Assembly: GCA_002454125.1 (NCBI GenBank)
Contig: DKII01000036.1
Location: 1-8,298, forward strand
Direction: 5' to 3'
DNA: 8,298 bases
From: Novosphingobium sp. UBA6722
GTDB taxonomy: Bacteria; Pseudomonadota; Alphaproteobacteria; Sphingomonadales; Sphingomonadaceae
Shown here in pieces: positions 1-6,425 of this stretch; position 1 is the stretch's first letter, and the number at the start of each line of letters is the position of its first letter. The notes beneath the pieces were generated by a model. The model was not told the DNA's origin. It made no database searches and worked only from the letters and a program-made list of their open reading frames with translations. The translations under genes and the position numbers were made by a program.

Positions 1-705
1 CTCGATGAAATCGGTGACATGCCGATGCAGGCACAGACCCGGCTGCTGCGCGCCCTGCAATCCGGTTCGAGCCGCCGGGTAGGCGGGCGCGACGAGATCA
101 AGGTCGATGTCCGGATCATTGCCGCCACAAACCGCGACCTGCAGCCCATGATCGCCGCGGGGACTTTCCGCGAAGACCTGTACTATCGCTTGAACGTGGT
201 GCCGATCACCCTTCCGCCACTGCGGGAGCGGGCCGACGACATCCCGGCACTGGCCAGGCATTTCCTGACGCTGGCCGCGCAGGAAGGCCTGCCGCGCCGG
301 CAGTTGGCTGAAGAGGCTGCGGCCTTGCTGTCGCGCCAGCCGTGGCGGGGCAATGTCCGCGAATTGCGCAACTTCATCTATCGACTGGCCTTGCTTTCGC
401 GCGACGACGTGATCGATGCCGCTGCGCTGGCGCCGATGCTGGCCGAGGTGCCGCGGGTGGAGGGGGCAGCCACTGGCGACGCGCTCGATACGGCGGTTCG
501 CAGCTGGCTTGGGGTCAACAACCCGGCTGCGGGATCGGTTTATGATGCGGCGCTGGCTGCCTTTGAGCGGCCGCTGTTTGAAGCGGTGCTGCGCGAAACC
601 CACGGCAACCAGCTGCGCGCCGCGCAAGTGCTCGGGATCAATCGCAACACGCTGCGCAAGCGCCTGAGTGAGCTGGGCATCACGCCGGGTGAACTAGTTC
701 GCTAA
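1..705 (+). CDS. ntrC: NtrC, nitrogen regulation response regulator (3' part only)
   Basis: This is the C-terminal 234 residues of a sigma54-dependent activator; the receiver domain, Walker A and GAFTGA loop lie before the window. The reading frame is open from base 1 and begins inside Walker B (LDEIGDM, residues 1-7 of the visible part). Next come sensor I (AATNRDL, 41-47), the arginine-finger region (FREDLYYRLNV, from 56) and sensor II (GNVREL, 117-122). A linker leads to a Fis-type helix-turn-helix at about 201-222 (GNQLRAAQVLGINRNTLRK), which closely resembles NtrC rather than other enhancer-binding proteins. The family is phosphorylated by NtrB and activates nitrogen-assimilation genes through sigma54 RNA polymerase. 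ntrY follows after 45 bases on the same strand, the usual alphaproteobacterial arrangement, so ntrB is expected just upstream. The visible part looks intact; identity as NtrC rests on the HTH and the neighbours. Confidence 0.93.
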   Translation, partial: LDEIGDMPMQAQTRLLRALQSGSSRRVGGRDEIKVDVRIIAATNRDLQPMIAAGTFREDLYYRLNVVPITLPPLRERADDIPALARHFLTLAAQEGLPRRQLAEEAAALLSRQPWRGNVRELRNFIYRLALLSRDDVIDAAALAPMLAEVPRVEGAATGDALDTAVRSWLGVNNPAAGSVYDAALAAFERPLFEAVLRETHGNQLRAAQVLGINRNTLRKRLSELGITPGELVR

Positions 706-722
706 GCCACTCTTGCTTTTTG

Positions 723-738
723 GCAACAGGGGTGTTGT
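723..738 (+). other. Small stem-loop in the ntrC-ntrY gap
   Basis: CAACA (724-728) and TGTTG (733-737) pair perfectly around a GGGG loop, with a possible G-U closing pair at 723/738. The only purine-rich Shine-Dalgarno-like run in the 45-base gap (AGGGG) is inside this hairpin, and it sits about 18 bases before the ntrY ATG, too far for a normal site. This may mean ntrY is translated by coupling or weakly. The stem is short and could be chance. Confidence 0.25.
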
Positions 739-750
739 AACCGCGCAACG

Positions 751-2976
751 ATGACGCCCGGCGTCCCTCCCACACGCAATCGCGGCTGGCCCAGATGGTG
801 GCGCCGATTCCAGTTGGCTGCGCGCCGCGCCAACTTCTTCGCGGTGATGGAAATTGCCGCGGTTCTGGCCTTCCTCATCATGACCGCGATCACCTGGTAT
901 GTGATCAGCGCCCAGGCCAAGAGCGACCAGCTGCTGCCGACCGACCTGACGGCGACCCTGCTGGTCGGCACGTTGATCCCGGCGCTGGGCATCCTCGTGC
1001 TGCTCGGTCGGCGCCTTGCGCTTCAGCGCGCGCGCGAAGTAGCGGGCGGGTCGGGCCAGCTGCACGTCCGCCTGGTTTTCCTGTTCTCGCTGATCTCGGC
1101 GATCCCGACCCTGCTGGTCGCGATCTTTGCCTCGTTCCTGTTCCAGTCTGCGGTGGAATTCTGGTTCTCCGACAAGTCGCGCGGCCTGCTTGAAAACTCG
1201 AACAAGCTGGCGCTCGGCTTCTACGAGCAGACCGAGAACGACATGAAGTACTCGTCGCTGGCGATGGCGGCGGACCTGCGCGACTTCCTCAGCAAGCAAA
1301 GCCCGGTCAGTCCGGAGTTCATCAGCTACTACCAGTTCCAGATCACCAACCGGAACATCAACGAATCGACCATCCTGCAGAAGCTGGCCGATGGCTCGCT
1401 GAGCCGCGCGGCCTTTGCGCGGGGCGAGAATCCGTTGAACGAGCAGGTTTCGGTCGATGTTGTTCGCCAGCTTGATAGCGGGGCGGACATCGTCGTCGAT
1501 ACGAAGCCAGACCGGATCGAGGCGTTGACTCCGATCGACCGGCGGACCGGCATCTACCTCTATACCGCCCGAAAGTCCGACCTGCTCAGCCTGTCACAGG
1601 GGCAACGCGCGCAAAGCATTGTGCGCGACTATGCCGAGCTGACCAAACGGACGCGGGTGCTGCAGCTCCAGTCGATCATCGCGCTGTTCGTGGCCTCGCT
1701 GGCGCTGGTGGGCCTTTCGGTCTGGTTCGCGCTCCGCTTTGCGGACCGACAGGTGAAACCGCTCTACGACCTCGTCGCCGCCGCGCGCGAGGTTGGGGCG
1801 GGTAACTTCTCGATGCGGGTCGAGGGACGGACCGGTGCCGACGAAATCGGGCTGCTCAATCGCGCCTTCAATCGCATGACCCAGCAGCTTGAGCGCCAGA
1901 CCCAGGCGCTGGTTGGCGCCAACCAGCAACTGGATGAGCGCCGCGCCTTCATCGAAGCCGTGCTCGATTCGGTGACAGCGGGTGTGATCTCAACCACGGC
2001 TGCGGGCAAGGTCGCGCTGATCAACGGTGCGGCGCAAAAGCTGCTGCTGGCACCGGGCGCCGAATCGCCGGTCGGTCAATCGCTCGCGGAACTGGTCCCG
2101 CCGATTGCCGAGCTGGTTGAAAGCGGCAAGCACAGCGGGATTGTCCAGTTCGCCAAGGGCTCGGAGCTTCTAACCCTGGCGGTCAAGGCCAGCGCCAGCC
2201 CGACCGGCTTTGTGGTGACGTTCGAGGATATCACCCGCCAGCTGCTCGATCAGCGCCAGGCCGCCTGGTCCGATGTAGCGCGGCGCATTGCGCATGAGAT
2301 CAAGAACCCGCTGACCCCGATCCAGCTCGCCACCGAACGCCTCAAGCGGCGCTACCGCAAGCTGGTGACGGCCGACGTTGACCTGTTTGATGAACTGACC
2401 AGCACGATCATCCGCCAGGTTGGTGACCTCAGGAAGATGGTCGACGAGTTTTCCTCGTTCGCGCGGCTGCCCAAACCCGTGTTCCGCGGCGAGGATCCAG
2501 TCGATCTCGCCCGCCAGGCGCTGTTCCTGCAGGAAGTGGCCCGGCCCGAGATCAATTTCGATTTCTCCGCAGCCAAGGGCATCGGCATCATCGCCTGCGA
2601 CCGGCACCAGTTCGGCCAGGCCATGACCAACGTGCTCAAGAACGCGACCGAAGCGGTCGAAGCGCGGCAGAAGACGGCCGATGCCGACTATCGCGGCCGG
2701 ATCAGCCTGGCACTGACCCTGGATAATGAGGATCTGGTCGCAACAGTGACCGATAATGGCATCGGCCTGCCGCAAGACCGTGAACGGATCATCGAACCCT
2801 ATGTGACAACGCGCGAGAAGGGCACAGGGCTGGGCCTCGCGATCGTCAAGAAGATCGTCGAGGAACACGGCGGCGACATGACCTTTGGCCCGGCGGACGG
2901 GCAGGGGACCATCGTAACCATGCGATTTGCGCGCGACCCGCTGGGCAGCGGCCGCGCCAGTGAAGCAGCAGAATAA
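751..2976 (+). CDS. ntrY: NtrY, membrane-bound nitrogen sensor histidine kinase
   Basis: A 741-residue sensor kinase of the inner membrane that phosphorylates NtrX. The N-terminus carries three hydrophobic segments (about 30-52, 66-86 and 105-128), followed by a likely extracytoplasmic region to about 305 and a fourth membrane segment at 308-329. HAMP follows (about 328-381, ending near DEIGLLNRAFNRM), then a PAS domain (about 396-505). The dimerisation/phosphoacceptor box ARRIAHEIKNPLTP places the catalytic histidine at His515. The ATPase domain shows an N-box (NVLKNATEAVE, around Asn631), G1 (DNGIGLP, from Asp668) and G2 (GTGLGLAIV, from Gly691), so all kinase motifs are intact. The four membrane segments, HAMP and PAS are the NtrY layout and distinguish it from soluble NtrB. 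The ATG at 751 is the first start in an open frame, but it lacks a well-spaced Shine-Dalgarno. ntrX begins 20 bases after the stop, so the two are very likely co-transcribed. Confidence 0.95.
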   Translation: MTPGVPPTRNRGWPRWWRRFQLAARRANFFAVMEIAAVLAFLIMTAITWYVISAQAKSDQLLPTDLTATLLVGTLIPALGILVLLGRRLALQRAREVAGGSGQLHVRLVFLFSLISAIPTLLVAIFASFLFQSAVEFWFSDKSRGLLENSNKLALGFYEQTENDMKYSSLAMAADLRDFLSKQSPVSPEFISYYQFQITNRNINESTILQKLADGSLSRAAFARGENPLNEQVSVDVVRQLDSGADIVVDTKPDRIEALTPIDRRTGIYLYTARKSDLLSLSQGQRAQSIVRDYAELTKRTRVLQLQSIIALFVASLALVGLSVWFALRFADRQVKPLYDLVAAAREVGAGNFSMRVEGRTGADEIGLLNRAFNRMTQQLERQTQALVGANQQLDERRAFIEAVLDSVTAGVISTTAAGKVALINGAAQKLLLAPGAESPVGQSLAELVPPIAELVESGKHSGIVQFAKGSELLTLAVKASASPTGFVVTFEDITRQLLDQRQAAWSDVARRIAHEIKNPLTPIQLATERLKRRYRKLVTADVDLFDELTSTIIRQVGDLRKMVDEFSSFARLPKPVFRGEDPVDLARQALFLQEVARPEINFDFSAAKGIGIIACDRHQFGQAMTNVLKNATEAVEARQKTADADYRGRISLALTLDNEDLVATVTDNGIGLPQDRERIIEPYVTTREKGTGLGLAIVKKIVEEHGGDMTFGPADGQGTIVTMRFARDPLGSGRASEAAE

Positions 2977-2986
2977 GAGCGGGATT

Positions 2987-2990
2987 AGGA
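2987..2990 (+). promoter_or_regulatory. Ribosome binding site of ntrX
   Basis: AGGA lies six bases before the ATG at 2997, in the 20-base gap after the ntrY stop. It supports this start and separate ribosome loading for ntrX within the operon. Confidence 0.7.
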
Positions 2991-2996
2991 CAGGCA

Positions 2997-4394
2997 ATGG
3001 CACTCGATATTCTGATCGTCGACGATGAACGCGACATCCGCGACCTGGTGGCGGGCGTGCTCAGCGACGAGGGCTATGAATGCCGCACGGCCGGGGACAG
3101 CAACACCGCGCTGGAGATGATTGACCAGCGCCGGCCCAGCCTGGTCCTGCTCGATGTCTGGCTTCACGGCAGCCCGATGGACGGCCTGGAAGTGCTCGAT
3201 GCGATCAAGGCGCGCGAGCCGGAACTGCCGGTGATCATCTTCTCCGGGCATGGCAACATCGACACGGCCGTCTCGGCGATCGGCCGTGGGGCTATGGACT
3301 TCATCGAGAAACCGTTCGAGGCCGAGCGGCTGCTGCTACTCGTCGCCCGCGCGACCGAAACCGAGCGGCTGCGCCGCGAAAACGCCCGGCTGCGCGAAGG
3401 CTTCGTTACCGCTGACGAATTCACCGGCAATTCCAGCGCCATCAACCAGGTCCGCGCCACGTTGAAGCGCGTCGCCAATACCGGCAGCCGGTTGCTGATC
3501 TCCGGTCCAGCCGGTGCTGGCAAGGAAGTGGCCGCCCGCCTGCTCCATTCGTGGAGCCCGCGTTCGGATCACGCCTTCGTCACGGTCAATTCGGCCCGCA
3601 TCACGCCGGAGCGGTTCGAACAGGAACTGTTCGGTGAGGAATCGGGCGGCAAGCTGGTTCGTGCGGGTCTGCTTGAACTGGCTGACGGCGGTACACTCTA
3701 TCTCGATGAAGTGGCGGACATGCCGCTTTCGACTCAGGCCCGGATCCTGCGCGTGCTGACCGAGCAAAGCTTTGTCCGGGTTGGCGGCAATCGCCAGATT
3801 CGGGTCGATGTCCGGGTCGTTTCCTCAACAGCCCGCGACCTCGAGGCCGAGATCGCCGAACGACGGTTCCGAGAGGACCTGTTCTACCGGCTCAACGTCG
3901 TGCCGGTAACGATCCCTTCGCTGGCCGAACGGCGCGACGATATTCCGGCGCTGGTCGATCATTTCTTTGCCCGGTTCGCTGCCGATCAGGGCGTCGCCCC
4001 GCCTGAGGTTGCAGCAGAGGCGATGGCCGCGCTGCAAAGCTATGAATGGCCCGGCAACGTGCGCCAGCTGCGCAACCTGGTCGAACGGACGATCATCCTG
4101 ACCCCGCGTGAGAAGCTTGAGCGGATCGAGGCCGACATGCTGCCCGGCGAACTGCTGGGCGGGCGGATCAACGGGGATAGCGGGCTATCTGCGCTGATGG
4201 GCGTCCCGCTGCGCGAGGCCCGGGAGAATTTCGAGCGCGAGTATCTGCGCGTTCAGATCCGGCGCTTTTCCGGGAACATTTCCCGCACTGCGGCCTTTAT
4301 CGGGATGGAGCGCTCGGCCTTGCATCGCAAGCTCAAGCTGCTTGGCATGGTCGATCGGCGCGAGGACGAATGCGAGGAAGAGATTGCCGATTGA
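2997..4394 (+). CDS. ntrX: NtrX, response regulator without the sigma54-contact loop
   Basis: A 465-residue NtrC-family regulator and the partner of NtrY. The receiver domain (1-120) has the acidic pair Asp9/Asp10, phosphoacceptor Asp53 (LLDVWL) and Lys105 (EKPF). The AAA+ domain has Walker A GPAGAGKE (170-177) and Walker B LYLDE (Asp237, Glu238), followed by FREDLFYRLNV and GNVRQLRN. The GAFTGA loop that contacts sigma54 should follow ELFG (210-213). The sequence there is EESGGKLVRAG instead, so the motif is absent. Sensor I reads SSTARDL, whereas the neighbouring NtrC has AATNRDL. Loss of GAFTGA is known in alphaproteobacterial NtrX (Brucella, Caulobacter), which is thought to act without sigma54. 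A Fis-type HTH occupies about 425-451 (SGNISRTAAFIGMERSALHRK). The family controls nitrogen, respiratory and cell-envelope genes. The start is supported by an AGGA site. Confidence 0.95.
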   Translation: MALDILIVDDERDIRDLVAGVLSDEGYECRTAGDSNTALEMIDQRRPSLVLLDVWLHGSPMDGLEVLDAIKAREPELPVIIFSGHGNIDTAVSAIGRGAMDFIEKPFEAERLLLLVARATETERLRRENARLREGFVTADEFTGNSSAINQVRATLKRVANTGSRLLISGPAGAGKEVAARLLHSWSPRSDHAFVTVNSARITPERFEQELFGEESGGKLVRAGLLELADGGTLYLDEVADMPLSTQARILRVLTEQSFVRVGGNRQIRVDVRVVSSTARDLEAEIAERRFREDLFYRLNVVPVTIPSLAERRDDIPALVDHFFARFAADQGVAPPEVAAEAMAALQSYEWPGNVRQLRNLVERTIILTPREKLERIEADMLPGELLGGRINGDSGLSALMGVPLREARENFEREYLRVQIRRFSGNISRTAAFIGMERSALHRKLKLLGMVDRREDECEEEIAD

Positions 4395-4457
4395 TTCGAT
4401 GCGAATTGTGCATTGCGGCAAGACTGAAGGCGGGATAGTCTCCGCTCACTGAATACC

Positions 4458-4475
4458 GGTCACCTTCAGGTGACC
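4458..4475 (+). other. Perfect stem-loop in the ntrX-hfq intergenic region
   Basis: GGTCACC (4458-4464) and GGTGACC (4469-4475) form a perfect seven-base-pair stem with a TTCA loop, 49 bases before the hfq start. No T-run follows, so it is a poor intrinsic terminator. It could be a structured leader element of hfq, a processing or 3'-stabilising element for the ntr transcript, or an operator dyad. The rest of the 130-base gap (4395-4524) shows no promoter I would call with confidence. Confidence 0.5.
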
Positions 4476-4512
4476 AGACTGCGGACCGCCAGCAAGGTGG
4501 CTGCCAAGAACG

Positions 4513-4518
4513 AAGGAG
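4513..4518 (+). promoter_or_regulatory. Strong ribosome binding site of hfq
   Basis: AAGGAG lies six bases before the ATG at 4525. It is the best Shine-Dalgarno in the window and fixes the hfq start, making the 30-residue N-terminal extension of the protein real rather than a mis-called start. Confidence 0.85.
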
Positions 4519-4524
4519 ACTGTA

Positions 4525-5100
4525 ATGACCTCTCGCACCCTAAGCGCACGCCCGCGTCCGGCCAAGGCAGAGCCCGAAGCTGCCGCGGTACCCGTTGCAC
4601 CTGTCATCGCCGGCAAGGGCCAGAACCTGCAGGACCAGTTCCTCAATCTGCTCCGCAAGAACAAGATCCCCGTCACCATGTTCCTGGTGAAGGGTGTGAA
4701 GCTGCAGGGCATCGTCACCTGGTTTGACAATTTCTCGATCCTGCTGCGCCGCGATGGCCAGTCACAGCTGGTCTACAAGCACGCCGTTTCGACGATCATG
4801 CCCAGCCAGCCGATCGATGCCGCTCAGTTCGGCAGCGCCGGGGAGGGCGGCAAGAAGACCCGCCTGCTCCAGGACGTGTTCCTGTCCAGCCTGCGCAAGG
4901 AAGCGGTCCAGGTCACCATGTTCCTGGTCAACGGCGTGATGTTGCAGGGCCGTGTGGCTGCCTATGACCTGTTCTGCATGCTGCTGGAACGCGAAGGCTA
5001 TGTTCAGCTGGCTTACAAGCATGCGGTCTCGACCATCCAGCCTGTCACCCCGGTCGACCTGACCGGTGAGTGGGATGGCGAAGAGGACGACGACGCCTGA
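4525..5100 (+). CDS. hfq: Hfq, tandem two-Sm-domain RNA chaperone
   Basis: A 191-residue protein containing two complete Hfq domains, whereas a typical Hfq has one domain in about 70-100 residues. Hfq pairs small RNAs with mRNAs in the cytoplasm as a six-domain ring. After an Ala/Pro-rich extension (1-30), domain 1 spans about 31-96, with the Sm1 stretch LVKGVKLQG and the Sm2 motif YKHAVSTI (84-91). A linker of about 20 residues leads to domain 2 (about 112-176), with LVNGVMLQG and YKHAVSTI (164-171). The tail is acidic (EWDGEEDDDA), reminiscent of the E. coli acidic tip. Domain 1 keeps E. coli-type rim and distal-face residues (Arg44, Lys45, Lys47, Lys59). Domain 2 replaces two of them (Ala127, Met139) but keeps the proximal-site Gln116, Lys165 and His166. 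Three copies could give a pseudo-hexamer (inference). Double-Sm Hfq is, from memory, described in Zymomonas and Novosphingobium. hflX overlaps or abuts the 3' end, as in many proteobacteria. Confidence 0.95.
   Translation: MTSRTLSARPRPAKAEPEAAAVPVAPVIAGKGQNLQDQFLNLLRKNKIPVTMFLVKGVKLQGIVTWFDNFSILLRRDGQSQLVYKHAVSTIMPSQPIDAAQFGSAGEGGKKTRLLQDVFLSSLRKEAVQVTMFLVNGVMLQGRVAAYDLFCMLLEREGYVQLAYKHAVSTIQPVTPVDLTGEWDGEEDDDA
4627..5043 (+). repeat. Internal tandem duplication encoding the two Hfq Sm domains
   Basis: Two copies (4627-4803 and 4867-5043) lie exactly 240 bases, or 80 codons, apart. By hand alignment 37 of 59 encoded residues are identical. At the DNA level a 17-base block is identical at 4672-4688 and 4912-4928. 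The copies have diverged elsewhere, so the duplication is old and kept by selection rather than a recent slippage event. Confidence 0.85.
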
Positions 5101-6425
5101 GCTTTCTCGACGATAACCGCGAAGACGTAGCCCGCGGCGCACGGGCCGTGGTCGTTTGCCCAACGTTCCGCGCGCGGGGTGGTGGGGCCGATCCTGAAGC
5201 CCGGCTCGAGGAAGCCAAGGGTCTGGCCCTGGCGATTGGCCTGGTCGTGGTCGAGGCTATTACTGTCCCGATCCGCGAAGCGCGGGCCGGGACGCTGTTC
5301 GGTGAAGGCCAGATCCAGAACATCGCCGCTACCTGCGAGATGGAGCAGGCCGAACTGGTGATCGTCGATGGCGCGCTGACTGCGATCCAGCAGCGCAACC
5401 TGGAAGACAAGTTCAAGCGCAAGGTCATCGACCGGACCGGGTTGATCCTCGAAATCTTCGGTGAGCGCGCGGCGACGGCCGAAGGGCGGTTGCAGGTTGA
5501 GCTGGCGCACCTTGATTACCAGGCTGGCCGACTGGTTCGTTCCTGGACCCACCTTGAGCGGCAGCGCGGCGGCTTCGGCTTCCTGGGCGGTCCGGGCGAA
5601 ACCCAGATCGAGGCCGATCGCCGGATGATCCGAGACCGGATGGCGCGGCTGCGGCGCGAGCTGGAACAGGTCCGCCGCACCCGCGGCCTGCATCGCAGCC
5701 GGCGCGAGAAGGCCCCCTGGCCGGTGATCGCACTGGTTGGCTATACCAACGCCGGCAAATCGACCCTGTTCAACCGGCTGACGGGCGCCGGCGTGATGGC
5801 AGAGGATCTGCTCTTCGCCACGCTCGACCCGACCATGCGCCGAATTCGCCTGCCGGGTGTGGACAAGGCGATCCTGTCCGACACGGTGGGTTTCATCTCG
5901 GATCTGCCGACCCAGCTTGTCGCCGCATTCCGCGCCACGCTGGAAGAAGTCACGGCGGCGGATGTCATCGTCCATGTCCGCGATATCGCCAATCCTGGCA
6001 GCCTGGCTCAGAAGCGGCAGGTCCTCGACGTGCTCGAAGAACTCGGGCTGATCGAGGGGGAAGGGGCGGCACCCACGATCCCGATCGTCGAGGCCTGGAA
6101 CAAATGGGACCTGCTGCCACCCGACCGAGCTGCTGAGCTTGCCGAGCAGATTGCGGCCCATCCTGACGAAGTGATCGTGCCGCTTTCGGCGCTCACCGGG
6201 GAAGGTTGCGAGGAACTGCTCGCGGCCGTCTCGAGGCTACTGACCTCCGGCGCGCGGCCACACGAATTTATCGTGCCGGTCAGCGACGGGCAGCGGCTCG
6301 CCTGGCTCCATGCCCATGGGGAAGTGGTAGCCGATGAAGATGGCGGCGATGATGAGCGCGGGCCACTGCGGCGCGTCACGGTGCGGCTTGAACCGCGCGA
6401 GCTAGGGCGCTTTGTTCGCCTCTGA
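5070..6425 (+). CDS. hflX: HflX, ribosome-associated/ribosome-splitting GTPase
   Basis: An OBG-HflX family GTPase that binds the large ribosomal subunit and, in E. coli, splits stalled ribosomes after stress. The N-terminal HflX domain (about 24-190) includes the glycine-rich signature RGGFGFLGGPGETQIE and a coiled-coil arm (RDRMARLRRELEQVRR). The GTPase domain has G1 GYTNAGKST (224-232), G3 DTVGF (from Asp271), G4 NKWD (from Asn344) and G5 SAL (Ser373), all intact. From the GTG at 5070 the product is 451 residues and overlaps hfq by 31 bases. This GTG has no well-spaced Shine-Dalgarno, and its leader is an arginine run (RRGRRR) that is simply the +1 reading of the acidic hfq tail. An in-frame CTG at 5097, with AAGAGGA nine bases upstream and overlapping the hfq stop as CTGA, would start the protein at LSFLDDN and may be the true start. 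Co-transcription with hfq is near certain. Confidence 0.93.
   Translation: MGWRRGRRRLSFLDDNREDVARGARAVVVCPTFRARGGGADPEARLEEAKGLALAIGLVVVEAITVPIREARAGTLFGEGQIQNIAATCEMEQAELVIVDGALTAIQQRNLEDKFKRKVIDRTGLILEIFGERAATAEGRLQVELAHLDYQAGRLVRSWTHLERQRGGFGFLGGPGETQIEADRRMIRDRMARLRRELEQVRRTRGLHRSRREKAPWPVIALVGYTNAGKSTLFNRLTGAGVMAEDLLFATLDPTMRRIRLPGVDKAILSDTVGFISDLPTQLVAAFRATLEEVTAADVIVHVRDIANPGSLAQKRQVLDVLEELGLIEGEGAAPTIPIVEAWNKWDLLPPDRAAELAEQIAAHPDEVIVPLSALTGEGCEELLAAVSRLLTSGARPHEFIVPVSDGQRLAWLHAHGEVVADEDGGDDERGPLRRVTVRLEPRELGRFVRL

Noticed and set aside
721..737. Possible sigma54 promoter (TGGCA...TTG) before ntrY
   Set aside because: The spacing between the GG and the TTG element does not fit the -24/-12 consensus, and the TTGC element is incomplete.
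2170..3003. Open frame on the - strand (277 codons) opposite the ntrY kinase domain
   Set aside because: The + strand carries every histidine kinase motif; the antisense translation has no domain signal.
4458..4475. Intrinsic terminator after ntrX
   Set aside because: The stem is perfect, but no T-run follows and it lies more than 60 bases after the stop; recorded as a stem-loop of unknown role instead.
5013..6161. Long open frame on the - strand (382 codons) opposite hflX and the end of hfq
   Set aside because: hflX is unmistakable by its GTPase motifs. The antisense product shows no recognisable domain and is the usual by-product of high-GC codon use.
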